64,000 nt of DNA from Hysterangium stoloniferum. Lineage: Eukaryota > Basidiomycota > Agaricomycetes > Hysterangiales > Hysterangiaceae. Where the stretch lies: contig WHVD01000046.1 of NCBI GenBank assembly GCA_015178975.1, positions 1-64,000 of the forward strand, read 5' to 3'. A program made the translations under genes and the position numbers. A model generated the notes under the pieces. The model was not told where the DNA came from, made no database searches, and saw nothing but the letters and a program-made list of their open reading frames with translations. Of the stretch, positions 1 through 12,299 are shown one piece after another (positions within the stretch are counted from its first letter, which is position 1; every line of letters begins with the position of its first letter).

Positions 1-3000
1 TTCTTCTAAGGAACCTCAACCTTTGACCTTCACCGTCAATAAGGCCCCTTTCGGAGGCATGAGAAGGAGTCATCCAAACTCACCTCTCTCCCCGATAAAG
101 GTGTGCGTACTGAAAGAGTCGTGCGAGCCTTGGAGGATTGCACTATCGATCCAGAGTCAGCCAGATTAGTGCCTATTTTTGTTGAAGATCTAAAGGGCGA
201 GGAATGGATTGTTGAAGGAATCGTACTGCAAAACGAGGACGGTTCTATATTAGCCACACCAATCACGGCAATTTCAAGGAATAGTGCGGCAGTACCTTTA
301 GCCAATCCATCGCTAACCCCTAAGACTATCCGACGAGGGGAGACAATAGGGATAATTCATGACCCCACTCGTTGGGCTCACAAGCCCAGGTCACTCGAGG
401 AGAAAGGTTTAATGGTAATAGGGCGACCAAAATCGCACACCTTATTGAAAGTCTCTCTCAACTTGAGGAGGACCGTCAGGTCGCCTCAGAAAGGCCTAAA
501 CCACCTGTTGAACCAGATTTCGAAACCGCCTGGTCCTAAGACGGCTGCAGTGGCTGATAATGAGAAATTTGCCTCAGAGGATCTTCACAAGTTAGTCAAT
601 TTGGGACCGGATATACCAACAGAGGTCCTGCCACGTCTCAGATCAGTTTTGACTGAGAACGTTAAGGCTTTTGGAGTCGACGGACGGTTAGGGCAAGTGG
701 AATGTAGAGTCCCTGTCCCCTTGAAAGAGGGAGCCCAGCCCATATCCATGCCTATGTTCCCTTCGTCCCCTGCCGATAGGAGAGTTATAGACGAGCAAAT
801 GGATACCTGGTTCGAACAGGGTGTCATTGAGCCATCTAAAAGCCCCTGGGGAGCGCCAGCCTTTGTAGTATATCGCAATGGTAAACCGCAGGTGGTCATC
901 GACTATCGGAAACTTAATCATCTCACTGTGCCAGACGAATTCCCTTTACCACGTCAATCGGAGATTATGCAGGCGCTGTCGGGGTCAAATGTTCTTTCTT
1001 CTTTCGATGCGCTAGCCGGGTTTACTCAATTAGAAATGTTGGAGGACGATAAGCCCAAAACAGTCTTTAGATCCCATAGAGGGCTGTGGCAATTTAAAAG
1101 GATGCCATTTGGGCTCAGAAACGGCCCTCCACATTTCAACGCGTCATGCAAACAGTTTTAGCACCCTACTTGTGGATTTTTTGTTTAGTCTACATCGATG
1201 ACATAGTCATATTCTCTAAGAACTGGGATGATCATTTGCTTCACCTGAATCAGGTGCTTAGCACTATCGCTTCGGCCGGTATCACTCTCTCTCCCAAGAA
1301 ATGTTTTATCGGATATAATTGATATTGTTATTGGGTCATAAGGTATCTAGACTGGGTTTTTCAACCCACCAAGAAAAAGTTCGCACTATATTGGAATTGG
1401 CCCCACCCACCAAGGTTTCTGATCTACAACGTTTCCTTGGAATGGTCCTTTACTTTTCAGCATATATACCATTCTATTCATGGATGGTGTCCCCTTTATT
1501 CTCGCTCCTAAAAAAGGGAACACCTTGGACGTGGACTGCTGAACATGTCCGAGCTTATGAGGATGTTAAAACCGCATTAGGATCAGCTCCAGTGCTGGGA
1601 CATCCAGTTAGTGGGATGCCCTACCGATTGTATACAGACGCTTTGGATTTTGCCTTGGGTTGTTGCCTCCAACAAGTCCAGAAGATGGCTTTAGGAGACT
1701 TAGTGGACACTAAAATCTATGCCCAAGCCAAATTGGCTTTTGACCGTGCGCAGGACGTGCCATCCTTTGTTCATCGGTACAAAACCAAACAGCCTGAGAT
1801 TGAGTGGTCAGATTCGTGGGGATCCACTTTTGAGGCGACCGAAGTTACTGTTGAACGAGTCATTGCATATTGGAGTTGCATGCTGAAAAGCGCTGAGCGT
1901 AACTATTCCGCTACTGAACGGGAAGCATTAGCAGCAAAGGAGGGACTAGTCCACTTTCAACCTTTCATTGAAGGTGAACATGTCCTGCTCATTACGGACC
2001 ATGCAGCTCTGCAATGGGCTAGATCTTACGAGAACACTAATCATTGACTAGCCGCATGGGGGGTGATATACGCTGCATTTCCAGGTCTCGAGATTTTGCA
2101 TCGAGCAGGGAGAGTTCACAGCAATGTGGATCCACTGTCCAGACTCCCTCGGGTACCAGCCTTCGTGAGCCCTATTAGAGATGATTTACAGGCTATCACC
2201 TCGACCTCTCTGGACAAGAGTACTGAGGAAAAATTATGGAAGGACGAACCCGCTAAGAAAGCGGTCTTCTCTACCATACTCGATTCCATGGAACCTTTCG
2301 GAGTAACTCAAAAGGTCCGACGGTCAGAATGGGATTCTCATAACGCAATAAGGAATGACCAGGAAGACGAGTCTGACTTCGCATTGCATCATCCTCAGCT
2401 ACTAATCAGCATTGAGGAGGGATATATAAAGAAATTTCTAGAGGGTTATTCAAGGGACCCGGTTTTCAGGAATCTCTACGCTTTAGATACCCCTTCACCC
2501 AACGCGGTTGTTACTCCTTCTCACTACTTCGTGGGAACAAACCGACTCCTGTACTTTCACGACTCGGACTGGAAAAGTCGAGTCTGTGTACCCAGAACCA
2601 TGATTAACTCGATTCTAAGGTTGGTACATGATAACCCTTTTGAGGGAGCACACGCCAGAGGCCAGCGGTTGTTCAACCTGATGAAAGACCGGTTCTTTTG
2701 GCCAAGAATGCTACAAGATTGCGTGTCGTACGCACGTACCTGCGATATCTGCCAAAAAACCAAGGTCGATCGCACCGCTAGTCAAGGAGCCCTCAGACCG
2801 GCTGACATACCTTTTAGGCCATTCGAGGTAGTTTCTATGGACTTAATCACTGGACTACCTGATTCAGGAAAGGATTCGTATTCCGCAGTCTTCATCGCCA
2901 TTGATAAATTGGCGCGTTACGCTATCACAATACCTACCTTTTCGAACCTTACGGCTGAAGGATTCGCACGAATATTTGTCAAACAGGTAGCAAGCCCTTT

Positions 3001-4261
3001 CGGACTGCCCTCTCGAATAATCTGTGATCGGGATAAGAGATGGACCTGCAGGTTTTGGCGAGAAGTCTGTAAGATCTATGGTACCACCCTTGCGGTATCT
3101 TCGGCTCATCATCCTCAAACGGATGGGCAAATGGAGAATATGAATGCGACCATTGAACAGATGCTTCGAGCCTATTGTGCCTCTGCTAAGGAAAGCTGGT
3201 CCCAGTGGATTGAGGTAGTTGTTCACGCATACAACTCGACTGTTCACAGTTCCACAAACTACGCCCCGGCCTTCTTATTAATGGGATACCTCCCAAGAGG
3301 AATGTCTCGAGTCCTAGGAGGCGATGAGCCCCTAGTTCCTAGAGAACTATCAGACAGCCCTATGGCAGACCAATGGATCCTCGAGCTAGAAAATCATCGG
3401 CAGATGGCGCGAGATTCAATCGCTCGAGCCCAAGAGATTCAAGCACGAGCGTACAACAAGAAGCAAAGACCCGTAGAAGATATCTCTGAGGGAGACTTTG
3501 TATTGGTGAACCCCCACTCCCTCGAACTGGTGGAAGTCAAGGGAACGGGGAAGAAACTAATACAAAGATGGATTGGACCATTCGAGGTCCTTGAGAAATT
3601 GAACTCTCAAGTATTTAGGCTTAAGATTCCCCCGGAGTATCCTATGCATCCAGTCATTAATCGGGATCATCTGCGGAAATATCAACCCTCTCCTTCCAAG
3701 CTAGGTCCGAGACCCCAACTTGAGAACCTAAGAGAGTTGAAATCAGATCATGAAGAATATGAAGTCGAAGCTATTGTTGGACATAGGAAACAGTGAAATC
3801 GTCTGCTATTTAGGGTGCGCTGGAAAGGTTATGGACCCGAGGAGGATTCGTGGTTAAGCAGCACTGACCTTAGAAATGCTCCGGCACTTCTGAGGGCGTA
3901 CAAGGTGCTGTTCAACATTTAACGGGATATATGCGCTCAAGGAATCATCTATTCCATCTCTTTTGTAACTTCCTTTCAGAAATATCTCAGTTATTCAGTG
4001 AGCCATCTCATTGGCTTTTATTCTTTTTTCATTTTTCTATCCCTTCGGTCGATTGGGACAACCATTAATTGGCAGCGGACACATTTCCCCAAAACCCGGT
4101 CACAATTAATGAATTTTATTTAACGACCAACCGAGCGGAGTTTCAATTCAATATATATAAAAAAGTACACGTAAATTCGCATAAATTTTCTTTATCTTTC
4201 ACACCACGTCCTTCACCTATCTACAGCCCTTCCCTCTATCTTTAACTTCACCACTTTTATC

Positions 4262-6251
4262 ATGCTATCATGCTCCCTTTCCAACAAAGCAAGCAAGTCC
4301 TCCCTAAGTTCAAAAAGGTCCCGCGAGCCCCGACAGCCAGTACATCCACGACCGGCGGGGGATTCATCACCCACGTGCCTCGTACAGACAATGTCAAGAG
4401 CAATTGGGGTACCCAAGAACCAACCCCCCTGTCGACTTTCTCCTTTGGTGATGAGCCAGGGAAAAATACCGGTACGGATTGGAGCAAGCCGCTAGGCCCC
4501 TCCGTCAGACCGTCATCTGAGGAAGTCGCTGCTATCATGCGGAAACAGGAAATGTTTATGGAAGAACACAACGCAAGGAGGCTCATCCACAAAAGAGAAA
4601 GGCGTGCTGAGTATAGAAGTCAACAGGAGGCGAGGGGAGCAAGAGAAGGAGTCCCCTCCAAGTGACAGCGGCGTGAGTACAGAGAGCAACGCATAAACAG
4701 AGCCTCCGCGCCGATCATTCCCCCCCCCGGGAGAGAAATGGGCCGACTTCGCGGAGACCGATGATAGTGAGGGTGGGACGCCTTGCATTAGGACGACGGG
4801 AACCAAGAGCTGGAAGGAGAAGGAGGGTACCATTTTTTACGACTGGGAGCTACTTCGACGCATTAAGTTGCAACGCATAGTTCTTACCCAAGGGGACGGT
4901 CAAACGTTGTCCCAACGAGAAAAAGGATACCGTAGGGGACCAATTGAGTTTTCCTCGGATGAGGATGAGGAGGAGGACGAGAACAGGAATGACGCGTATA
5001 GCATCCGATCTCTGGGAGAGGATTGCCACGAAGGGTTCCTTCTCCCGTCTAAAGTTCGCTTTGTAACCAGCGACCCCAACCAAAGACAAACGCGGAGACC
5101 GTCATCCAGAGTATGGAGGGGTCACCACCCTAGTCAACAGTCACTGGAATGTGAACCTTCCACGATTCCGGTCCCACATCTCTCGCCTCATTTACCTCCC
5201 TCTTCAAAAGCTGTACCAGTCCCAACCTCACTTAGGACATCGAGGCCCCTCCCATCCTCCACCCGGCACACACTCCCTCAGCCCAACGCGAACCTTCCCC
5301 GATTCTGGCGCCTCGTCTCTCTCCCTCCCCAAAAGCTATACCGGTACCGACCCAACTTCCGCCATCACCGGGTATCCCTCCTGACTCCCCGTATTCATAT
5401 TGTGTGTCTTTGGGTAGCCCTATCCAGGACCTTCCACCAGAGCGAATGGATGTCGATTTGGACCCCCTACACCGGACGTCATCGATCCCATGGCAAACAG
5501 AAAGGCGAAGGAGATGCAGATAGCCACCTCTCCTCTCCGAGAACAATCCCCTATTCCCATCCCTGACAGCCCGGTTCCCCTCACTGAGCCCGTATCCACA
5601 ACTTTCTGGATGCGAGTAGCTGTCAACTACCCTTCTGAACAGTTTCCTGTCAGAAGGGTGCTATCACAGCTCGTGCCAGTACTTCAGCAACCGGTCCTTC
5701 AAGGGAGCCTCAAGGGTTGTCGCGGTCTGGCTCCGTTGTCGGAGATAATGGAGGATTTCTATCTCTCCTTCGAGGATCTCGCAGAGGGGAAGAACTTTGC
5801 ACAAGCAGCACAGGATATTAAACTCTCTATGTTCCGGCACATCATAGTGGAGCTTCACCGTCTGCCCCCAGACTCAGCGAATGTCCTCTCTATTGCTGGC
5901 TTAGTAGATTTACTCGAGGCCCTCATCCTGATGCCTCCCACAGAGACCACCATGCAGCCACACATTCCTGCCCCACTGCCCGCGTCTTCGTTTCCCCTCC
6001 CCAATGCTCCTCTCCTCGCACCGATTTCCGCTCCACCGGTTAGTGTCCGCGCAGTCGTTCGTTGCAGAGAGAAAGCCTACAGACGATGGGCCGACTCCTT
6101 GTACAGGAATTCCAGTGCTTTGACTCAGGCGAGAATAGCTGACGCCTTCAGAGTAAAAAGGGAACGATGGGGAAACATCATTTTGGACCTTGGGGGATCC
6201 TCACAGGAAGCTTGGGGCGGCGTCCCAGATGCTCTTCAACACCTAGTATAG
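4262..6251 (+). other. Unrecognised ORF block between pol and the 3' LTR of Gypsy element 1
   Basis: Two or three open stretches lie here (4270-4665, 4868-5566, 5490-6251). The last encodes about 250 residues with no domain I recognise. The middle part is Pro/Ser/Thr-rich. A TATA-like AT stretch lies at about 4150-4160, roughly 100 bases before the first ORF. The block ends 25 bases before the polypurine-like tract, so it seems to belong to element 1 and not to host DNA. It could be a gag-like ORF in an unusual position or an extra third ORF; the sequence does not decide. Part of the block is an imperfect tandem duplication (see 5153-5360). Treat it as part of a fossil. Confidence 0.45.
5153..5360 (+). 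repeat. Imperfect tandem repeat, period about 144 bp
   Basis: A segment beginning near 5153 (motif GATTCCGGTCCCACATCTCT) recurs near 5297 in diverged form (GATTCTGGCGCCTCGTCTCT). In both copies a CAAAAGCT(G/A)TACC motif follows, offset by about 140 bases. The repeat lies in the low-complexity Pro/Ser-rich part of the extra ORF block of element 1. Confidence 0.6.
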
Positions 6252-6278
6252 CACATCCCTTCGAACTGGGGGGCACTG

Positions 6279-6915
6279 TAAAGGGTATGCATATATTACC
6301 TGGACTAAGGAATAATAGCGGGATTATAGTACTTTATTATTTGACTTTTATTCTCTTTCTTATATTCTTTCTATATTTCGAGCACACCTTGATTTCGTAG
6401 TTCGAAGCTTTGTGTATACGTATGGGCACTCTCGGCACCAAAAGAGACAGACACTTTTTACCCAGCAGACACCACCTCGTAACGACTCAGACGTCAAATA
6501 GCGAGAGGTGTCAAGGGTAGTATCTCAGCTACCATAAGGGTAGCAATCTCTAGGCTACTAATAGCCTTTGGACTCGAACCGCTAAGGTCGAGTTCCGCCT
6601 TCAAGACTTTGCGCTCGTCAACACTGTAGTCGACTCGCGCTACTATTACTCTATCCTAGATACTCAGTCTTTAGCTGAGTATCTTACTTACTTCTAGTTA
6701 CTAGTTGTACCGTAAAAGGTCAACTCATTATCTTACGGTTCTAAGCCGCCACGAGCAACTATACAGTTGCTCTTTAAGCGTGCAGTGCGTTCTTATACTA
6801 GTACTAATAGTCTAGTAGTCAATAGTATTGTACTGACGGTCAATACTCTCTAATAGTAGTTGAATAAACACTATTCTTCGTATATTGAGCGGTCAGAATC
6901 TAACGACTCTTCACA
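6279..6915 (+). repeat. Candidate 3' LTR of Gypsy element 1
   Basis: The segment begins TGTAAAGGG directly after a GGGGGGCACTG purine-rich stretch and ends ...TCTTCACA immediately before Gypsy integrase coding sequence resumes (6916 on). The TG...CA ends and the position support an LTR of about 637 bp. The interior is rich in short inverted repeats, for example ACTCAG...CTGAGT near 6661-6682, and in TA-rich 3-6 bp palindromes. The 5' LTR is outside the window, so the boundaries cannot be confirmed by comparison. Confidence 0.6.
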
Positions 6916-7719
6916 CTACCGCTAGCCGAATTTGCATACAACAACGCACCGAATGCCACTACTGGCATCTTGCCTTTCTTTGCAAACAAAGGCTACAACC
7001 CCAACATTGCAATCCACCTGGAACGCGATCTTGCATCCACCTGTGCTCAAGACTTTGTTACAAACCTTGATGAGCTACATCAAGAACTTCGTAAAACCAT
7101 CGCAATGGCTCAAGAACGATACCAACGGTCTGCGGATAAGAATTGACTTCCACCTCCTGATTTCAAGATCGGAGACCGAGTATTCGTTAAAGCCGAGTTT
7201 TTCCGAACTACTAGACCCTCTAAGAAGCTCTCTGAAAAATATTTAGGTCCTTTTGAAGTTATAGCACAAGCCGGCATGCTTTCATGGACGCTTCGGCTCC
7301 CCGACAACATGCATGCAGTGCACCCGGTATTTCATGTATCCATGTTAGAACCTTGTGTTGCTAACAGTATACTGGATCACATACAACCACCACCTCCACC
7401 TGTGATCATTGATGGAGAACCCGAATTCGAGATATCAGAAATCCTAGACTCAAAAATCGATAATCACCGACGCTCATGCAAATTACTTTATTTGGTTAAA
7501 TGGGCTGGCTATGAAGGTACAGATGAAGAAACTTCATGGATCCTAGCTACAGAGCTTGGTAATGCCTCGGAAATCATTTTAGGGTTCCACCAAGCTTACC
7601 CGAATAAACCCAGTCCTCTAAATTCTTTATAAGTCTCTCATGTGGTATCCGACCTTTTCCCAACTATGCCTTAAGTTTCACGCTTTGTTTGTTTTGTTTT
7701 AAAAATCATTATATTTTAC

Positions 7720-8703
7720 TATCTAAAGGTTTCCTCCACAACCTCTCCTTCCTCTGCGGCCTCCGAACCTCCTCCCGTATCAACAGCCACCAATACCATT
7801 CCACTGGCCGTTTCTGAGACCCCAATCCTGTGCCCATTTCCATCGCAACTCAAGACTTCTAAATACTGCTCAAGTTGTCCTCCAAGGGACTCGATAATGC
7901 TGGTCTGTTTTTCCAGCCCGATGTCCAAAAGTTGCAACTGCTTGGTTATGAGCCCTTGTTGTCACAGTGTCTCGAATCGGAACCTTGTCATCTCCGAGAA
8001 GTAAGTCCGCATAAGGCGGTTTTGCTCTTCCAGAGCATCGGCCTGTTGCTCCTGGAATGATCCGTCGGCCCCCAGGAAGACGCATCCAAGCTTCTGATCG
8101 GCACACTCTTGACAAGTGCAGCCCTGACCATTGGCCCGAGGATGGCAAGTTCGACCCCATTTTGTGCACCAGTTGCACTTAGGGTCATTTTCAGGCCCCG
8201 CCTTGGGGGCCTGTTTTGGTTTCTATAGGAAAATTATTAGAAGAGTTTTTATTTAGGAACCCGAACCTACCTTGGGGCTCAATGGCCCCGGTACATCCTC
8301 CTCGTCCTCCTCTTCCTCTTCGTCATCGGACTCCGAAGGCGTTGCAGCCTTGCGCTGAAAAAATATATAAGTCAGCAAGGCTCGCAAAAGACACTGGAGC
8401 TGACTTACCTTTCCCTCCCATTTCTTCTTGGCCACCTCCTCTTGCACCCGATTGGCCTCTTGCTGTTTTTTCTTTGCAAGCACTGCATCCCAGTGCTTGC
8501 ATGCAGCCTCCTCTGCTGCCAGCTTTTTCTCCTCGGCCTTGATGGCCACCAGCTCCTCTTTCTCTTTCTGCTCCTCCTCTTCACGCGCCTTTCTCTTCTC
8601 CTCGAGTAACCGATGACGTTCCTGTGTGTTGGGTAGCCTACTTGGTCCCGACATGGGGGCGACAGTCAACCGAACTGGGAATGGTTTCGACCCCGACCCT
8701 ATG
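7720..8703 (-). other. Antisense Cys-cluster / coiled-coil gene carried inside Gypsy element 2
   Basis: Read on the minus strand. A start at 8703 or 8654 gives a long charged Lys/Glu coiled coil (about 8650-8410), a likely intron (about 8409-8356), an acidic Glu/Asp run (about 8355-8270), a second likely intron with GTAGGT donor (about 8269-8222), and a third exon with a cysteine cluster: CNWCTKWGRTC, then CTCQEC about 13 residues later. An amphipathic C-terminal helix with Gln/Leu repeats follows. The cysteine spacing suggests a zinc-binding site. From memory, similar short proteins recur in many agaricomycete genomes, which would fit carriage by a mobile element. It lies wholly between the chromodomain end and the polypurine tract of element 2 and runs opposite to pol. 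It is part of a fossil and does not look whole. The function is unknown. Confidence 0.6.
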
Positions 8704-8882
8704 GTCATGGTGGTCAAGGGAAGAGAAGTGAAGAATCTAGTGCCAGGACCCCTCAAATTTTTATATGTAATTTTTTGCTGAGTCACATGATGTTTTGACA
8801 CACCCAACCGTACCCGACGAGTTTTTACATATGGGATCTAGATTTTTGGCCTCCTTGGGATTTCGGCCAAATGGGGGGATAC

Positions 8883-9597
8883 TGTTACAACCGTGTCGCA
8901 ACCCTATCGGTCCCCGAGGTTATCGCCACTTATCGACAATTCGAGTTACTATTCAAGTCACCACATCAGAAACCATCAGCCCCCAAAGCTGACATATGCT
9001 TTCGCGATGATCAAACTCTGTTTACGCCCACGTCAAAATATACTCATACTATCTGGTTAAACTTTTGATACATCCCCTTTTATTATCATGATCCGTTCTA
9101 TCCTATGCTTCACATATGTCTATCTATATTTGTAGTCCTCAAACTATTTCCTTTTTTCATAATTCCACTCTCGGTTATCTCATCGGCCTCCAAACTAATC
9201 ATAAACTTCCCGTTCCTCGTCAAGCTTATTGTTAATACCGTTTTCTGCCTTTCTCCCCGTTAGTAATTTCTAGATGCCTGTTACTTGTATATGAACCCGC
9301 TGTAGTTGTAGTTACTAGGCAATCAGAATATCGACTCAGAATACCCTCATACGTCTGTAGCAGTCTCATACTAAGAATCCCCTCTTCCGCCTTTGCGTGT
9401 GCTTGCCTACTCCCGGTCCCGACCCCTTGGCCCGACACTCGACTTATCCTTCGGTCCCGATTGGTATCCTGCTGAAAGGAACTCCTTAGGATTAGTCTTC
9501 ACCCATCTGAAATTTAAGGACACTACGGATATTTGCAAGGGCGCAGCACATAAGCTGAAGCCAAGTCCTTCCGATCGGTCCCTGTCGGCCACCAACA
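8883..9597 (+). repeat. 3' LTR of Gypsy element 2
   Basis: The segment starts TGTTACAACC directly after the purine tract ATGGGGGGATAC and ends ...GGCCACCAACA at 9597, giving matched TGTT...AACA ends. The next base begins continuous Helitron helicase coding sequence. The length is about 715 bp. No second LTR copy is in the window for comparison. Confidence 0.7.
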
Positions 9598-10551
9598 TTA
9601 GTCAGTTTTCAGTTCTTAACACATGGGGTGGTGGCTTTCAACAGACATTGCCTGTCATTCCTAAAGGTTCAAAAGAAGATATTATTGGTGCATGTATTTC
9701 ACAGTCTCACCTTTGGCACATTGTCAAGATTCTGTTTTTGACTGAGAATATGCATGTAGACCTACTGATCAAGAGAGTGCTGTTTTTGCTCAGTGGCTTT
9801 TGGATATTTGACATGGAAAGGACATGCCTCTTGATCATATGTTTAAAGTCCCTGAACACATGCTATGTGGACCAACAGTGGATAATTTAGTCTCAACTAT
9901 TTATCCAAACATACATGATCCTGAGGTTCTTACTGATGAGTCTTTCTTGAAGCGGGCCATTCTCTGTCCTCGAAATACAGATGTAGATCAAATCAATGAC
10001 ATGCTCTTTGAAAAATTTCCAGGGATTGGGCAGACCTACCACAGTGCAGACAGTGTCAAAGATAGAGCCAATGAGACATTATGTATATCTTCCTGAGTAC
10101 TTAAACTCAATCAACTTTGGAGGATTGTCACCAAGTAAATTGCATTTGAAACCTCCGAAACTTGGATCCAGGACAAGGACTCTGTAATGGAACAAGACTG
10201 TGGTTAATACAAATGACTCACAGAGTACTTGAAGTAAAGATCATTACAGGACCTTCAGCAGGAGAGCTGGCATTCATTCCTCGAATAACAATTATTCCAA
10301 CTACAAAACAAGTGCCATTTGAACTGCATCGTCGGCAGTTTCCAGTCAGGCTAGCATTTTCTATGATCAATAAGTCACAGGGTCAATCTTTAAAATTAGT
10401 TGGGTTGGATCTGCATAGTCCTGTGTTCTCACATGGACAGTTTTATGTTGGTGTTTCAAGAGGGACAAATTGGGGAAGAGTGAAAATCCTACTCCATGAC
10501 ACTGATATGACTGCAAATGTAGTGTTTAAGGATGTTATTATTGATCCATGA
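9598..10551 (+). pseudogene. Helitron Pif1-like helicase, C-terminal fragment
   Basis: Several frames together encode a Pif1-like helicase of the Helitron Rep/helicase type: VLNTWGGGFQQTLPVIPKGS and KILFLTENM, then AQWLLDI-like sequence and LKRAILCPRNTDVDQINDML, and finally the conserved C-terminal helicase motifs FSMINKSQGQSLK and HGQFYVGVSRGTNW. These match helicase motifs Q/III to VI in the right order. The reading shifts frame around 9800-9890 and 10090-10160 and carries in-frame stops, so this copy is dead. The N-terminal Rep and early helicase parts are missing, probably displaced leftward by the Gypsy insertions. The last codons (VVFKDVIIDP) recur at 16085, where a further helicase tail is found. 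Confidence 0.85.
10525..10551 (+). repeat. Left copy of a 26-bp imperfect direct repeat flanking the tyrosine recombinase block
   Basis: The right 14 bases are TTATTATTGATCCA. The whole 26-mer differs from the copy at about 16085-16111 at three positions, all transitions. It encodes the end of the helicase (VFKDVIIDP). The position suggests an insertion-site duplication or a recombination site. Confidence 0.65.
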
Positions 10552-12280
10552 GTAAGTACCTTTATTCGTCAAAATTTACACCCTAGGCGCATAAATCCCG
10601 TCAATCGTGTAAACGCGGAACCAGCCTGGCTGCTGACAGCATCTGCTTCCACATTTAGGATACTTCGGCGGATGCAAGATTATCATGACCACCCGTGAGA
10701 GAATCCATAACGATGTTTGGGTGTGACCTTGAAAGTGGGCACCGTGCAACAACAGTATCGCAATGTTTCCATGCAATTGTAGTTCTAATCCCTGTCTTTT
10801 TTATTTATTTATTTATTTATCTACCATGAGCAATGAATGTATATTTATCTACCATTTAATCCTGGACATTATGAAATTGCTACTCGCCATTTTGGGTCTA
10901 GTTGACTCCTCTGGTTGCTGAAACAGTGAACCATTCCATGAGCCAGTCCACAGGAGTATGCATTTCTGTTAGTTTAGGGACAGATTACACTTTCAGAATT
11001 GGCGCAATATTAATTTCTGGCTACACATAAGTCTCGTAAATCAGTTGTGGTGGAGTTTCAACTGGCCACACTAATATGCAACTGGGAAAAATATAGTATC
11101 GCAGTGTGATTTCTCATCTAAACCCTAATATAATGCTTTGTAAATCATTGATAATAGTTTTATGACAATGCCAGTCAAAAAAGTCCCCTTCCGAACTTGT
11201 CTTTAATGAGAATTTACTGTGTAAATTTTCACAGTAAATATAAGTTCCACATAGACTTATGGACTACTTATTTTACTTATTGTGTAAATTCTTGTGCTCA
11301 AGCCCATTTAATGACTTATAAACTATATATGAATTGAGTCACATATTGTAACTAATATGAGGTGTCTAATATTTGTGTGACGACAAGCAGTTGGGGTTGA
11401 TGTGTTAGGCCTGAGATGCTTTCGACCATTTCAATGCTGAGTCCTGGATGTTGAACCTATCCATGCCAGGAGGGGCTGACCGTATATTCCAAGTGCAAGC
11501 TACTACAATGATTAGCTTATTATAACAAAGCATCACAAGTCAGAAATACGACAAACCTTCTCCAGCTGATCCAATCACTGCTTTATGACAAGTTGATTTG
11601 AGTGACTATCTGATTCTGATATCTAGACATAGGGTCAATTCGTCAACATAAAGGCAACATCTACCAATTGCAGTCTGGTGCATGGAAAAACCCATACCAA
11701 TGCATCTATCCCAATTAGGTGTGCTCGATTGCTGTGGTAATTGACCATGAATCTTGATTGTACAGCGGGTTTGGTTAGCGACTCGGGTTGTGGTTGCTAT
11801 GAGGAAGTAGGGATGAGTAAAGTTTAAATCTCGTTGGAGGCACTCCTAGAGCTAGCTATCTGTCAGGAAATCACATAAGTTATTGAAGAAATATAGAATA
11901 CAAAGTAGCACATAAGACTTCTAATTCACTGCAACCCGATTGTGGTTTGGATAAGCATTGCGGCTGTTCGCCAAAGGCACCCAACAACGACTGTGTGTGG
12001 GTGCTCTTCATTAGCCTAAGAGCTGGTATTATATGTATAGTTGAGTCCATTAAATGGGCAATGACAATGATTATGCTTACTTGGAAATTGATGCAGGCGA
12101 CTTGTTTGATTGCACCCCCTTAGCAGGTTTACGCCATGCTGTTTCATCACACAACATGTCACAATTCCTCAGTCTAAGATTACATAATTTACAACCAAGC
12201 ATGGAGAAATGTGTCTGTCTATATACAAAATAAATTATAGAATACAATGTAAGATCATGCAGAAATATTCACAACATCCC
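10552..12280. other. Non-coding stretch inside the Crypton-bearing block
   Basis: No ORF over about 70 codons with recognisable content was seen on either strand. The sequence is AT-rich and holds a (TTTA)n microsatellite at about 10798-10822. It lies between the Helitron helicase tail and the repeats before the tyrosine recombinase. It is probably the left non-coding part of the inserted block or decayed host DNA. Confidence 0.5.
10798..10822 (+). repeat. (TTTA)n microsatellite
   Basis: Five consecutive TTTA-type units are visible in an AT-rich non-coding region. Confidence 0.8.
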
Positions 12281-12299
12281 TGACACATTGCCTCTTGGT

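Larger units (their letters stand above)
1..6915 (+). mobile_element. Ty3/Gypsy LTR retrotransposon fossil (element 1), left end outside window
   Basis: The pol region covers about 100-3925 in the order reverse transcriptase (about 700-1450), RNase H (about 1600-2150), integrase with an HHCC-like region and catalytic core (about 2400-3450) and a chromodomain (about 3765-3920; see the motif RWKGYGPEEDSW). An unrecognised ORF block follows (4262-6251), then a G-rich polypurine-like tract ending near 6278 and a candidate 3' LTR (6279-6915). The element is broken, with roughly three to five interruptions in pol, so it is an inactive fossil of moderate age. It lies inside the integrase coding region of a second Gypsy element whose reading resumes at 6916. 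The 5' LTR and gag are not in the window. Family assignment rests on recognised RT, integrase and chromodomain motifs. Confidence 0.9.
6916..9597 (+). mobile_element. Chromodomain Ty3/Gypsy fossil (element 2), 3' part
   Basis: The frame resumes in integrase with the motif LPLAEFAYNNAPNATTG and continues through the integrase C-terminus (DFKIGDRVFVKAEFFR, LSEKYLGPFEVI) to a chromodomain at about 7420-7600 (LYLVKWAGYEGTDEETSW). About 1.2 kb of DNA carrying an antisense gene follows, then a polypurine tract (8874-8882) and a 3' LTR (8883-9597). The 5' half is separated by element 1. The element is broken, with a few interruptions plus the large insertion. The right edge abuts Helitron helicase sequence, so element 2 itself seems to have inserted into a Helitron. 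Confidence 0.85.

Noticed and set aside
8428-8616. Plus-strand Ser/Phe/Cys-rich ORF
   Set aside because: It is the antisense shadow of the Lys/Glu coiled coil encoded on the minus strand.
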